36,211 nucleotides of DNA from CAYRPO01 sp964426305 (lineage in GTDB: Bacteria > Patescibacteriota > Saccharimonadia > Saccharimonadales > CAIOMD01): positions 1 to 36,211 of the forward strand of contig CAYRPO010000002.1 of NCBI GenBank assembly GCA_964426305.1, read 5' to 3'. Shown in pieces: positions 1 through 8,435 of the stretch. Under the pieces are notes generated by a model, which saw nothing but the letters and a program-made list of their open reading frames with translations, was not told the origin of the DNA and ran no database searches. The position numbers and the translations under genes are program-made. Each line of letters starts with the position of its first letter. Positions within the stretch are counted from its first letter, which is position 1.

Positions 1-2
1 CG

Positions 3-305
3 CACACTCAAGAAAGTAAGCCCGATCAATACAGGATCAATCTCATTGGACGTTTAGCATTACTCGAAGCTCGATATGGCGGTCGACTACGTTCTCTGAG
101 GTTGGGATTACAAGCAGCGTGGTTTGCGCTAAAGAGCGAATCAGTAAGACTTGCGGCGTACGCCGATCCGAGCCTATCGACCAAAGCGCGATATCAAGCC
201 AAGGCCAAAGCGACCGTTCGCGCAGCAGGAGTACCGCTGGTCGTCCTTGCGCGAAGCACTGGAGTTGATCGTGATGCGACACTCATCACAGATCGACTCA
301 TGTAG
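3..305 (+). CDS. Partial hypothetical protein (C-terminal part)
   Basis: The frame is open from the left window edge to a TAG stop, about 100 residues, so this is probably the 3' end of a gene that begins outside the window. The visible part is basic and rich in Arg and Ala, with helical stretches (IGRLALLEARYGGRLRSLR near its start) and no motif I recognise. The only in-frame internal start is a TTG at 102 without a clear ribosome binding site, which favours a truncated longer gene over a 67-residue protein. It converges on the exonuclease III gene, leaving about 10 bases between the two stop codons. I cannot assign a function. Confidence 0.5.
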   Translation, partial: HTQESKPDQYRINLIGRLALLEARYGGRLRSLRLGLQAAWFALKSESVRLAAYADPSLSTKARYQAKAKATVRAAGVPLVVLARSTGVDRDATLITDRLM

Positions 306-315
306 GCTCTGTGGT

Positions 316-1116
316 TTACATGTCAATTTCGACACTCACTGGACAGTGATCACTACCCATGACATTGGCATGAATTTGAGCATTTTTAAGCTTGTCTTTT
401 AGACTTGCAGACACCAAAAAATAATCGATGCGCCAACCGACATTACGGGCTCGGGCATTGGCCCAGTGTGTCCACCAGGTGTAATGACCATTGCCGGTAG
501 GCGTGAACAGGCGAAACGTGTCAACAAAGCCTGCGTCCAGGAACTTCTGAAACCCTTCGCGCTCTTCGTTGGTGAATCCATGTTTACCTACATTTGCTTT
601 GGGGTTGGCAAGGTCGTCTTCGCTGTAAGCGACATTCAGGTCGCCACTAAAAACCACTGGCTTGGTTTGCTCTAGGTGTTGCACGTACGCCAAAAACCCG
701 GGGTCCCACGTTATGTGGCGCAGGCCAAGTCGCGACAGGTCGCCCTTGCTGTTCGGCGTGTAGACAGTGACGTAGTAAAAATTGTCATATTCTGCAGTGG
801 TAATGCGCCCTTCGCGCAAGGGGTCGCCGTATGAATCGGCAAATGGCCCAAACCGCTCGCTAATTTCTGCTGGTATATCGTATGTGACGTTTACAGGCTT
901 GATCTTGCTAAAAATTGCCGTGCCACTGTAGCCTTTTTTTGCGGCACTGTTCCAAAATTCTGTGTACTGTGGCAGGTCAATTGTCGCTTGCCCCTGTTCT
1001 GCCTTGGTCTCTTGCAGGCCAAGTATGTCAGGCTGATGCTCGGCTACAAATTGCTGAAACGTGCCTTTACTTACAACCGCCCGGATGCCGTTTACGTTCC
1101 AACTGTATAATTTCAT
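316..1116 (-). CDS. xth: Exodeoxyribonuclease III / AP endonuclease (ExoA/Xth family)
   Basis: This 266-residue EEP-fold Mg2+-dependent AP endonuclease/3'-5' exonuclease acts in base excision repair. The family blocks are all present: SWNVNGIRA at residues 5-13 (N7), the metal ligand E36 in LGLQETKAE, YTPNSKGDLSRLGLR in the middle, GDLNVA near residue 152, the WWTHWANARARNVGWRIDYFL substrate loop, and GSDHCPV near the C terminus with the catalytic His. The frame extends 30 codons upstream, but the family always begins just before the MKLYSWNVNG strand, so I place the start at 1116. A TATGCT -10-like box lies about 10 bases upstream. Length and motifs are normal, so function is secure. Confidence 0.95.
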   Translation of the reverse strand: MKLYSWNVNGIRAVVSKGTFQQFVAEHQPDILGLQETKAEQGQATIDLPQYTEFWNSAAKKGYSGTAIFSKIKPVNVTYDIPAEISERFGPFADSYGDPLREGRITTAEYDNFYYVTVYTPNSKGDLSRLGLRHITWDPGFLAYVQHLEQTKPVVFSGDLNVAYSEDDLANPKANVGKHGFTNEEREGFQKFLDAGFVDTFRLFTPTGNGHYTWWTHWANARARNVGWRIDYFLVSASLKDKLKNAQIHANVMGSDHCPVSVEIDM

Positions 1117-1207
1117 GTATGTAGCATAGCAGAAAATAACTGTTGATTTTCGCATAAAAAGCAGTAGGCTAGATGTTGTCGTACATGTCGAGTGAGCGGA
1201 GGGCAAG

Positions 1208-1547
1208 ATGACGAAGTCTCTGGACGGAGCATCTATGGAGGTATGGAGTCAAGCACTCCCAAGGATCTTCAGGAGCTCCAATAGCAGCGGTATTGCGTTT
1301 ACAACAGAACCAATCAGGCTGAGTATCCTTGTTCAGGCACGTCTCGGCACTTCCGTAGACGTTCTGATGATTCCCGAGGGGACCGAAGGTTTACTTCCCT
1401 GACAAGTCTGAACCCACGTCTCGCAGTGCGGGTCGAGCAATTGCGTACCTGTATGGCCAGGACCTGATCATAACCATCAAGCGGTACTCGGGCGAGGTGC
1501 AATACCGCAAACTACCAAAGGGCACCCCTGCCCGTGGACACGTTTGA
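1208..1547 (+). pseudogene. Small gene split by a probable +1 frameshift
   Basis: An ATG at 1208 follows a good GGAGG site (gagcggagggcaag) and opens a 64-codon frame ending in TGA at 1400-1402. The next frame is open from 1371 to a TGA at 1545-1547 and reads like genuine protein (VYFPDKSEPTSRSAGRAI, then IITIKRYSGEVQYRKLPKG). Removing one G from gaaggtt near 1386-1390 would join the halves into about 112 residues (PEGTE-VYFPDKSE). A strong terminator follows nine bases after the second stop, so transcription is meant to end there and not at 1402. It could be a sequencing error, a real pseudogene, or two overlapping small genes. No family is recognised. Confidence 0.5.
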
Positions 1548-1555
1548 CCATGTAC

Positions 1556-1600
1556 GAAAAGGCACGAGTGATCATCCCGATCCCGTGCCTTTTCTCTTTT
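1556..1600 (+). terminator. Rho-independent terminator after the small gene
   Basis: The arms AAAAGGCACG (1557-1566) and CGTGCCTTTT (1584-1593) pair around an inner GATC/GATC match, and the stem runs into TTTTCTCTTTT. The A-run on the 5' side means it could also work on the minus strand. Confidence 0.8.
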
Positions 1601-1696
1601 CTGCGCCGATCCTGTCGACACATATACTTCACAAAACTTTCAAAACGCATTGAAAACTTTATGAAGCAGACAAGCTAAGAGTATTTTCCCGGAGGG

Positions 1697-1732
1697 CCGG
1701 GCGGGTTTGGCATCACTGTCTCCCCCGCCCGG
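1697..1732 (-). other. GC-rich hairpin behind the 577-aa membrane protein gene
   Basis: CCGGGCGGG (1697-1705) pairs perfectly with CCCGCCCGG (1724-1732). It lies just after the stop of the minus-strand gene ending at 1743. No U tract follows on the minus strand, so this is an mRNA 3'-end stabiliser or weak terminator, not a textbook intrinsic terminator. Confidence 0.5.
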
Positions 1733-1742
1733 ACCATCCAGA

Positions 1743-3476
1743 CTATTGCTGCGACCCCGCCAGTCGCTTCTGGAGCTCGTTGCTGAGCTGCGAGATGCAG
1801 TTGGCGAGATCGGCCTCGCTCAGCTGGCTGGGCTGAGAGCAGTTGAGGCCAGTGCTGTCGTTGTTGCCCGAAGGCGACTCAGACGGTGGTTCTCCGGTGT
1901 TGGTCTGCGTGTCGCCAGAGATGTTGTACACCACGGGCTGGATACGGGCGTCGGAATCGATAACGATCCGGTAGATGACACGAGCGTTTCGTTCTGCGAA
2001 CACCTGCCAGGTGTTCGCATCAATCGGGAGGAACTCCACGATCGAACCAGGCTTCTCGCCGGTGAAGAATCCAGCATTCTTGTCGCTTACGGACTGAATG
2101 ACCCGAGACTCCAGGTCGTCCAGGTTTGCCACGATGGCATCGTCGTTGGCCACGTAGACCCGCTGCTCGTTGAGCTGGCCAGCTGTGGCCTGGTCGGCCG
2201 GTACGATGCTGAAGGCAGTGAGCTGCTGGCTGTCCGAGGACCGTGGGGTTAACGGGTTCACCCAATAGATCCGGCCATCTGTGGTATTGCGGAGCAAGTA
2301 GTTGCCGTTGTTGCTGGCCTGCGAGCTGACGTTGGTCCGCTCAAAGCCGAACTGCAGACGGTTCTTATTCTTGCGCCCAGCCTGCCACTCGATGGCGCTG
2401 ATTTGCTGATCCACTAGTGACGAGCTGTATGCCGGTCCGGGCAGTTCGCCTGCCTTGACACTGGTGCGATGCTCGATCGTGGGCTCACCCGAAGGCGAGC
2501 CGGAGATAATGAGCACGCCAGCGCTCCGCGTTGTGGTGCGGTTGCTGAAGGCTTTCTGCTCGACAACAGGGATGACGATGGTCGCTTGACCGTTGTTGCA
2601 GTAGCCCCACATGTCAGCGGGGACATACAGCAACTCGCGGTACTTGTGAGCGATGAGGTCCGAAAGGTTCCGTCCCCACTTCCCGTCGAACGCGTAGTTG
2701 ATGGCGTTGTTGCTATCGAACTTGCATGAGGTCGGCTGCTTGCGACTGCCGTCCCACTCGACGACACCCCACACAGGGGTTTTGTTGTGGCCGTCGCGGA
2801 TTGCCGTCCACGCACCCGTCCCCTCGTTGCCATACACGTACGACAGCGAATCGGAGAGCAGGTAGGTGTTCGGGATTGAACCGCTGGTGCGGGACATGAC
2901 GATATCGGCACCACGTGCGCTTGCGACGCGTTGCTCCCAGGTGTAGTCGAAGTTGCCCTCGACGATCTTTCCGGGTACGTCGTGGATGCCCACGATGGCG
3001 TTGTCGACAACCGTAGCGCCTTCAGTCAGTGGCTTCATTGCGCTCGGCAGGTTGCTGATGTCCGAGACGACGAAGTTGGTGCTGCCCGCGAATGAGCGTG
3101 CACCATCCTTGTCGTTGTTCCAGAGGCTGATTAAGCCCCCGACGAGACCGAGTGCCAGCGCCGAGGCGGCGATGACTGCAGCGAGCAATTCTGCCCGCTT
3201 CTTCTCGCGGTTGGCGATGAACGCCGCGATGCCCAGCACGTAGATCGCCAGGACGATGAAGCCCCAGACTGTGCTGTGCAGGATGTTCCAGCCGGACGGC
3301 CAGATCTGCCGCGATGCGAACGCCACAGTGAACGCTTGCCAGAAGCGAGCGCCAGTGTCTTGGATGTGGCCGAAGTACAGCCAAAGCCCGCCTAGGACGA
3401 TTGAGATGATGATGGCGACGCCTATGATCGGCGCCCAGGGGGTGTATCCCCTCGAACCATACCTGTTCATGTTCAT
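1743..3476 (-). CDS. Large membrane protein with three N-terminal TM helices, function unknown
   Basis: The 577-residue product has hydrophobic segments at about residues 16-36, 68-92 and 97-118, then a 450-residue hydrophilic domain that should lie on one side of the membrane. The C terminus is low-complexity (TGEPPSESPSGNNDS), followed by a short helix. The start has a clear ribosome binding site (aaggaagagc before ATG). I see no enzyme motif. GC content, codon style and strong ribosome binding site resemble the type IV secretion operon at 28-34 kb, so a role in envelope or secretion is a guess from context only. Strand and reading frame are secure; function is not. Confidence 0.8.
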   Translation of the reverse strand: MNMNRYGSRGYTPWAPIIGVAIIISIVLGGLWLYFGHIQDTGARFWQAFTVAFASRQIWPSGWNILHSTVWGFIVLAIYVLGIAAFIANREKKRAELLAAVIAASALALGLVGGLISLWNNDKDGARSFAGSTNFVVSDISNLPSAMKPLTEGATVVDNAIVGIHDVPGKIVEGNFDYTWEQRVASARGADIVMSRTSGSIPNTYLLSDSLSYVYGNEGTGAWTAIRDGHNKTPVWGVVEWDGSRKQPTSCKFDSNNAINYAFDGKWGRNLSDLIAHKYRELLYVPADMWGYCNNGQATIVIPVVEQKAFSNRTTTRSAGVLIISGSPSGEPTIEHRTSVKAGELPGPAYSSSLVDQQISAIEWQAGRKNKNRLQFGFERTNVSSQASNNGNYLLRNTTDGRIYWVNPLTPRSSDSQQLTAFSIVPADQATAGQLNEQRVYVANDDAIVANLDDLESRVIQSVSDKNAGFFTGEKPGSIVEFLPIDANTWQVFAERNARVIYRIVIDSDARIQPVVYNISGDTQTNTGEPPSESPSGNNDSTGLNCSQPSQLSEADLANCISQLSNELQKRLAGSQQ

Positions 3477-3510
3477 GCTCTTCCTTGTCTGTGCCGGTAA
3501 TACGCTTCCC

Positions 3511-3559
3511 GGGTCACATCCTATCTTTTAAATATGTAATAAAAGATAAAATGTGACCC
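3511..3559. repeat. 20-bp inverted repeat upstream of the 577-aa membrane protein
   Basis: The arm at 3511-3530 (gggtcacatcctatctttta) and the arm at 3540-3559 are reverse complements at 18 of 20 positions, with a 9-base AT-rich loop. It lies 35 bases before the ATG at 3476 and would fold in that gene's leader. No U tract follows on either strand, so an operator or leader structure is more likely than a terminator. Confidence 0.7.
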
Positions 3560-4023
3560 AGGATTGTTTAACTCTTAGCTTGTCAAAGTGCATGGGGCGT
3601 AATGACGCCGCCAATTGCTTGAAGTACAGGTTATGTACTCCACGAAAATCTTGTAACAAAAGATCTTTGTGAAATACACATGCGTTGATTTTTTGCATGC
3701 AGCAAACAGTGCAGCTTACAGATAAGACTGTAGGCAGGCGTAATAGCTACAATACCCAATAGATCGCAGCAAACTATAAAATAACACTAAATATGCAATA
3801 AGTCAATTATATGACCTCAGTTGCATATAGATCATCACATTACCACTTCACAACGAAAAGCCAAGAAACAATGACCTCTGTAAAAATACTATAGAGCGTC
3901 TATCTTGTCTGGCGTACTGCCGTAAAACTATAGCTTCCCAATTTGCTAACTGGGCACCTTAGTGTAAAGAGTTCGGTGCACACTTTGGAAATCAGGAAAG
4001 ATTCAAAATAGGGTTCTTATTGA
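3560..4023. other. AT-rich intergenic stretch with no gene seen
   Basis: I see no convincing reading frame with a ribosome binding site, no tRNA and no repeat in this stretch of about 460 bases. Together with the inverted repeat just before it, it separates two divergently transcribed genes. Confidence 0.5.
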
Positions 4024-4029
4024 TATAAT
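4021..4029 (+). promoter_or_regulatory. Extended -10 promoter of the glutamine amidotransferase gene
   Basis: TGATATAAT is a perfect extended -10 (TGN-TATAAT). Initiation would fall about 6 bases before the ATG at 4042, so the mRNA has almost no leader. No clear -35 is seen. Confidence 0.65.
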
Positions 4030-4041
4030 TTGTAGATTGTT

Positions 4042-4770
4042 ATGAAGAAAGCATTACTGTTGCAGTTGCGCGAAGATTCGCGGCCAAATCAAAACGAATA
4101 TGAGGCGGTTTTGCGTCATGGCGGCCTAGATTCGCGACAAGTTCAGCGAGTGCAGATGCACGTTGAGGATTTTGATGATCTTGACATGCACGACTATGCG
4201 GCGGTGATCGTGGGTGGCGGTCCGTATGACGTCAGCAAGCCTGTCGACGGCAAAACAGCGCGCCAGCAATATGTCGAGATGACGCTCAAAAAGCACATAG
4301 ACACCATCTATGAGTATGATATTCCGTATATGGGGATTTGCTATGGTCTGGGCGTCTTGGTTGATTCGCTTGGAGGTGTTGTCAGCTCGGACTATACCGA
4401 AGCCGTAGGACCTATTAATTTACAACTAACCGACGCCGGCCGAGAAGACCGGCTATTTTCAGCGTGTCACATGGCTGCAGCATTAGTTGGTCATCATGAG
4501 GGCATACGTCAGTTGCCTCATGGCGCTGTTTTGCTGGCAAGTTCTAGTACCTGCCCAGTGCAAGCCATACGAGTTAAACAAAACATATATGGTTTACAAT
4601 TTCATCCAGAGCTAGACACTGTTGGGCTTGCTATTCGACTGGAGGCATACAAGCATCACGGATATTTTAAGCCCGAAGAGTTTGATGAGATTATGGATTC
4701 TGCAAGCATTGTTAGCTTGAGTCAGGCGCATCAAGTTGTACGAGTGTTTTGTCAAAAATTCACCGATTAA
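4042..4770 (+). CDS. Class I glutamine amidotransferase domain protein
   Basis: This 242-residue stand-alone triad glutaminase resembles the GuaA amidotransferase domain. Nucleophile C100 lies in YMGICYGLG, and the His-Glu pair H188/E190 lies in YGLQFHPELD; the oxyanion-side loop is VIVGGGPYDV. The family hydrolyses glutamine and passes ammonia to a synthetase partner, but no synthetase domain is fused or adjacent, so the acceptor is unknown. The C-terminal 45 residues are helical and specific to this protein. The start is fixed by the extended -10 six bases upstream, with essentially no leader. It is followed at once by the coiled-coil gene. Confidence 0.88.
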   Translation: MKKALLLQLREDSRPNQNEYEAVLRHGGLDSRQVQRVQMHVEDFDDLDMHDYAAVIVGGGPYDVSKPVDGKTARQQYVEMTLKKHIDTIYEYDIPYMGICYGLGVLVDSLGGVVSSDYTEAVGPINLQLTDAGREDRLFSACHMAAALVGHHEGIRQLPHGAVLLASSSTCPVQAIRVKQNIYGLQFHPELDTVGLAIRLEAYKHHGYFKPEEFDEIMDSASIVSLSQAHQVVRVFCQKFTD

Positions 4771-4797
4771 TCATGTATGGTGCTATATACTAGACGT

Positions 4798-5181
4798 ATG
4801 AATAGTAGTGCCCCCGCAACGCGTAAAGACATTGACGATGTGATTGAGCTGATTACTTCTTTTGTGGGAGCTGTAGACACGCGCTTCAATACTTTAGAAG
4901 GCCGCTTTGACAAGCTCGAAGGCCGCTTTGACAAGCTCGAAGGCCGCTTTGACAAGCTAGAGCTACAAATGGTACAGGTGCTTGAGCGATTAGACGTGCT
5001 CGAATCAGAACAACAGGCACTACGGAACGACATACGTTCGATTTTTGATATGCTTGACCAGATCGCCAAGCGGCAAGAAGTAAACGATGATGAGCGGTTG
5101 GTTATGGGTCATCAGTTGGATAGGCTTGATCGTTGGGTGCATGAAGTGGCCAACAAAATCGGCCACAAACTTTCTGCTTAG
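4798..5181 (+). CDS. Coiled-coil protein with LEGRFDK tandem repeats
   Basis: This is a 127-residue hydrophilic helical protein. Residues 34-54 are three copies of a 7-residue unit (LEGRFDK type) encoded by a 21-bp tandem repeat. Heptad-spaced Leu continues through LERLDVLESEQQALRNDIRSI, so it should form a long coiled coil. An upstream ATG at 4777 is possible, but TGCTATATACT at 4781-4791 is a good extended -10 that would place transcription start at about 4798, giving a leaderless mRNA. I therefore prefer 4798. Such proteins are common scaffolds; the partner is unknown. Confidence 0.72.
   Translation: MNSSAPATRKDIDDVIELITSFVGAVDTRFNTLEGRFDKLEGRFDKLEGRFDKLELQMVQVLERLDVLESEQQALRNDIRSIFDMLDQIAKRQEVNDDERLVMGHQLDRLDRWVHEVANKIGHKLSA
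4897..4959 (+). repeat. Three tandem copies of a 21-bp unit
   Basis: Units at 4897-4917, 4918-4938 and 4939-4959 (gaaggccgctttgacaagct plus one base) differ only in the last base of copy three. They keep frame and encode one coiled-coil heptad each, so copy number could change by slippage without breaking the protein. Confidence 0.95.
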
Positions 5182-5190
5182 ACCAAAATA

Positions 5191-5661
5191 CTAGCGGTGC
5201 TTTATGTCACGGGCTATGTCACGGCTGATGTCTTGTTTTTTAATGTTCGCGCGCTTGTCGTATTTCTTTTGGCCGCGTCCGGGTGCAATGACAATTTTTA
5301 TGTAGCGGCCCTGGGTCAGAAATTTCACCGGTACAATTGTCATGCCCTGTTGTTTCGCTGTCTGTAGTTGTGCAAGTTCGCGCTGCTTTACGAGTAGCTT
5401 GCGAGGACGGGTTTGCGTTTCTTCGGGCAGATGTGCGCGGTTTGTGATGAGCGGCGTAATTGTCGCGTTGTACAGCCACAGCTCGTCGTCTTTGATGTTA
5501 GCAAATGCGCCACGCAGATGACCATGTCCCATGCGCAAAGACTTGGTTTCGGGGCCAGTCAAGACAATGCCGGCTACGATGTCGGCTTGTAAATTGTAGT
5601 CGAAGTTGGCGCGTCGATTGACAATTGATTTTACTGGCGGTTTCTTTGATGACTTGGCCAT
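5191..5661 (-). CDS. smpB: SsrA-binding protein SmpB
   Basis: This 156-residue tmRNA-binding protein is essential for trans-translation rescue of stalled ribosomes. Family hallmarks are NRRANFDYNL at the N terminus, GIVLTGPETKSLRMGHGHLRGAF (the conserved ExKSLR segment with an unusual GHGHL where SS/AS is common), PRKLLVKQRELAQL, and a basic tail YDKRANIKKQDISRDIARDIKHR that reaches the decoding centre. The frame extends 75 codons upstream, but family length and TACAAT about 10 bases before this ATG support 5661. No ssrA gene is visible in the window. Its promoter lies just beyond the stop of the glycoside hydrolase gene. Confidence 0.95.
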   Translation of the reverse strand: MAKSSKKPPVKSIVNRRANFDYNLQADIVAGIVLTGPETKSLRMGHGHLRGAFANIKDDELWLYNATITPLITNRAHLPEETQTRPRKLLVKQRELAQLQTAKQQGMTIVPVKFLTQGRYIKIVIAPGRGQKKYDKRANIKKQDISRDIARDIKHR

Positions 5662-5704
5662 AACGGCTCTATTGTACCCTACTACGACAAAGTCAGCATG
5701 TTGC

Positions 5705-6859
5705 CTAGGGGTTTTGACCGTCGTCGAGTGCTGTGCCGCTGAGTTTTGCGTTCTTGACGGTGTTCCATAGACTTGGGTCGTCGAACTTGACTTTGCGCCA
5801 GTACCACCATTCGCCACCCCATAGGTCAATATCTCGAAAACCGGTTGCTTCGCCATAGTCGATGCGTTCTTGTAAGCGTTTGGCATTCATGCTTTTGTCT
5901 TGTTCAGCAATGCTTGCGTCTTTGACTGCCATGGGGGGCCATGGCTCGGCTTGGAGCTCGTGCAACATGCTAGATCGGCCGGTCAAGATTTGCTGTTGAG
6001 CAGCGCGCCAGGCGTAATACCATGACGGAAACGGATACTCAAAGTAACGCTTGGTGATGGTGTAGTCGAATACGCGTTTGTAGACCGACACGCCAACCTG
6101 ATCGGGCAACGGTTCGCTTGTCGCTACACCGAAATAATTGTTTGCGTAGCTGATGATCACGGGAGTTTTGTTGTCCAGGCGTTTTACTAGGTCAAACTCG
6201 CTTTGCAACCGGGAACGCGTGGGCGCAGGACATTCACCAAAAACGGTCAAAAAATGCTCGTTTTCAAGCTGGTAGCTACCCAATACAGGGTTGTCTTTGT
6301 AGCGATCTATGACGGCAGTCATGTATTGTTCCAGCTCGTTGTACCAGGCGGCTTCGTCTTGTTTGTTGCCAACCCAGTCCGGAAAATGGCACTCTGGCCA
6401 GCGGGGCTGTCGCAGCCCAATTGCCAACGTTACCGTACCGCCTACCTCGGCAACGCGCGCAAATTCCCAGTCGAGTTCGCGAAAGTCATACTGGCCGTTG
6501 ACTGGCTCGATATCTTTCCAGTAGCTTACCAGTCGAAAACGGCGAAAGCCGAGATCGTCGCGCAGTGCTAGCATTGTTTCGTGTGGATCTAGGTCAAAGT
6601 ACCGAGCATAGTTTGGTATGAACGTCACGCCCCAGGTGAGCGGTTCGTCGGCATGCTGTTTTTGGTACCAATATGCCAGCGCATACGCCTGTGCCGTAAA
6701 CAGCACCAAAAAAGCAGTCAAACACAGCAGTATACGCTGCCATATTCTGCGCTGTTTCCACCAGGCAATTGCTCTGGCGACCATGCTCGAATTCAGTCGT
6801 TTCTTAGACTTGCGTGGTACTTTTTTGCTGGTATGTGTGGTTGACTTATTGGCTGACAT
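5705..6859 (-). CDS. Membrane-anchored glycoside hydrolase-like (TIM-barrel) protein
   Basis: This 384-residue protein starts with a very basic cytoplasmic segment, then one TM anchor at about residues 42-64 (ILLCLTAFLVLFTAQAYALA), so the catalytic domain should lie outside the membrane. The rest resembles a clan A (GH5/GH42-like) beta/alpha barrel: a substrate tunnel segment FRLVSYWKDIEPVNGQYDF, the acid/base motif YQLENEHFL, and a candidate nucleophile in LHELQAEPWPP. The substrate is unknown. It lies divergent from the GT2 gene, which suggests glycan processing at the surface. The family call rests on motif layout, not a search. Confidence 0.68.
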   Translation of the reverse strand: MSANKSTTHTSKKVPRKSKKRLNSSMVARAIAWWKQRRIWQRILLCLTAFLVLFTAQAYALAYWYQKQHADEPLTWGVTFIPNYARYFDLDPHETMLALRDDLGFRRFRLVSYWKDIEPVNGQYDFRELDWEFARVAEVGGTVTLAIGLRQPRWPECHFPDWVGNKQDEAAWYNELEQYMTAVIDRYKDNPVLGSYQLENEHFLTVFGECPAPTRSRLQSEFDLVKRLDNKTPVIISYANNYFGVATSEPLPDQVGVSVYKRVFDYTITKRYFEYPFPSWYYAWRAAQQQILTGRSSMLHELQAEPWPPMAVKDASIAEQDKSMNAKRLQERIDYGEATGFRDIDLWGGEWWYWRKVKFDDPSLWNTVKNAKLSGTALDDGQNP

Positions 6860-6914
6860 ACAATAGAGCGGCTACGCTTATGCTATTAGTATACATGTAT
6901 AATAAAGGTTACAT

Positions 6915-7787
6915 ATGCGCACAATCACGAACCCTACAATCTCAGTTATTATACCGGCGTACAATGAAGAGGCTAGGATTGCTCCCTGTTTGCGTGCGTT
7001 ACAACAGCAAACAGTTCTCCCGTTTGAGATCATTGTTGTAGATAACAATTCGACTGATCAAACTGCGGCAATTGTGTCGCGATTTCCAAATATTCGGCTT
7101 GTCCATGAGCAAAAACAAGGACTAAGCCATGCCCGAAATCGAGGCTTTGCCGAAGCTAGGGGCGACATATTGGCACGGATTGACGCAGACGCGGTGGTGA
7201 ATAATGACTGGATTGAGCAAGTACAGACATGGTTTTCGCAGCACCCAGATGGAGAGGCCGTAACTGGCTATGGTCGAAGCACTGTTGGATTGACCTCTGA
7301 ACGTATTGGTCGAATCTGGAGCTGGGCGTATCAGAAGCACGTGCAAGGATTTTTTGGTATTCCAATACTCTGGGGTTCAAACATGGCTATGAGTGCTCAG
7401 GCTTGGCGACGTGCTCAAAAATACTGCATCCTTGACGATAGGCTCGTTCACGAAGACCAGGACCTGTCTTTAGCACTAGCATCTGTTGGGGTTCGTGTTG
7501 ACGTGAACCCCGCCATGTTTGTCAATGTTGATTTTGGGGATGTCCAGTATATGGACAAGTTTTTGTCGTACTATCAACGCAAGCATTCGACTCGTCGACT
7601 GTCTGAACAATCTGATCGGCCCCAAGTAGCAACTGTTCATCCGTTGAAGAGGATGATCTTTCAGGTTATAACGTTGCCAATTCTAGGTAGTCATTTTGCA
7701 ATATGCGTATGGAGTTCGTCGACGCGCAGATTTAAAGCAACATACAACGTAGCGCGCAACAGCATAGTGCCTGATGCTATTGAATAG
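6915..7787 (+). CDS. Family 2 glycosyltransferase
   Basis: This 290-residue GT-A fold inverting transferase has ISVIIPAYNEE at the N terminus, VVDNNSTDQT for the nucleotide, the DXD-type RIDADAVV at about residues 91-98, and VHEDQDLSLAL as the likely catalytic base region. A C-terminal hydrophobic stretch (IFQVITLPILGSHFAICVW) may sit in the membrane. AAAGG lies 6 bases before the ATG and TATAAT just upstream at 6898-6903. Its last 11 bases overlap the end of the convergent thermonuclease gene. Donor and acceptor sugars are unknown; a surface glycan is likely given the divergent glycoside hydrolase. Confidence 0.88.
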   Translation: MRTITNPTISVIIPAYNEEARIAPCLRALQQQTVLPFEIIVVDNNSTDQTAAIVSRFPNIRLVHEQKQGLSHARNRGFAEARGDILARIDADAVVNNDWIEQVQTWFSQHPDGEAVTGYGRSTVGLTSERIGRIWSWAYQKHVQGFFGIPILWGSNMAMSAQAWRRAQKYCILDDRLVHEDQDLSLALASVGVRVDVNPAMFVNVDFGDVQYMDKFLSYYQRKHSTRRLSEQSDRPQVATVHPLKRMIFQVITLPILGSHFAICVWSSSTRRFKATYNVARNSIVPDAIE

Positions 7788-8376
7788 TATTTGACTTTGG
7801 TCTGTCGCTGTCAGGACTCGTGATCTGGCAGTCACCGCTCCAGACACCCCTTGCCTGTTCGCGCGCTTGTTTGGCGGCCTCACGAAATTCGTCGGCTTTT
7901 GTGAACGGGAAGCTGAGATATGCAAAACCATAACCCTCTTCGATGAGTTTTTTGTTAAATAGTGTGTCGTCGGACAAATACACGTAGCGCAACAGTCTGT
8001 TGTATCGATCGCGGTTTTGGTTCGTTGGGTCAGCCTCAAGCCGGACATTTTGCGTGCTAAGCGTCTTTTTGGTGTAGTCGCTCGCAGCTTTGCCGTAGCA
8101 CTCAACAGGACTGTTTGGCTTGACAGTCTCTGGTGTGTCAACACCGATCATTCGCACTTTTTCGGTTCTTCCATCCATGTCTACACTAAATGTGTCACCG
8201 TCACTCACCTCTACCACCCGATAATATCCCGGCTGGACTGTTGCGGCTTTGGGTAGCTCAATTCGTGGAGCGATGGTTGCAGTGAGTATACTGAGCGCCG
8301 CCAGGCTTGCTAACGACGCAAGTCCTAGTACTACTTTCGGTTTACCGCTTCGTGAATGTTTGGTGCCGAGACTCAT
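7777..8376 (-). CDS. Secreted or membrane-anchored thermonuclease (SNase family)
   Basis: This 199-residue protein has one N-terminal hydrophobic segment (VVLGLASLASLAALSILTATI, about 16-36) and then a staphylococcal-nuclease OB-fold domain. The catalytic set is intact: Asp in VSDGDTFSV, Arg and Glu in VRMIGVDTPET, and Arg in DRYNRLLRYVYL. Outside the cell it would degrade DNA and RNA, a plausible nucleotide-scavenging activity for an organism with reduced biosynthesis. I chose ATG 8376 because TATACT lies 11 bases upstream; an alternative start exists 14 codons earlier. The C-terminal 15 residues are polar. It overlaps the end of the GT2 gene by 11 bases. Confidence 0.9.
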   Translation of the reverse strand: MSLGTKHSRSGKPKVVLGLASLASLAALSILTATIAPRIELPKAATVQPGYYRVVEVSDGDTFSVDMDGRTEKVRMIGVDTPETVKPNSPVECYGKAASDYTKKTLSTQNVRLEADPTNQNRDRYNRLLRYVYLSDDTLFNKKLIEEGYGFAYLSFPFTKADEFREAAKQAREQARGVWSGDCQITSPDSDRPKSNTIQ

Positions 8377-8435
8377 CTGTACCCTATAGTATAGCGCGCT
8401 AGCCAAAAAGGTGCGCAAACTGATATGGTTATATC

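Noticed and set aside
1707..2252. 181-codon plus-strand frame opposite the 577-aa protein
   Set aside because: It is antisense to a well-supported gene in a GC-rich region where shadow frames are long, and it lacks a start signal.
3511..3559. Second CRP-type site, from TCACAT...ATGTGA
   Set aside because: The half-sites are in the opposite orientation and 30 bases apart, so they do not form a CRP site.
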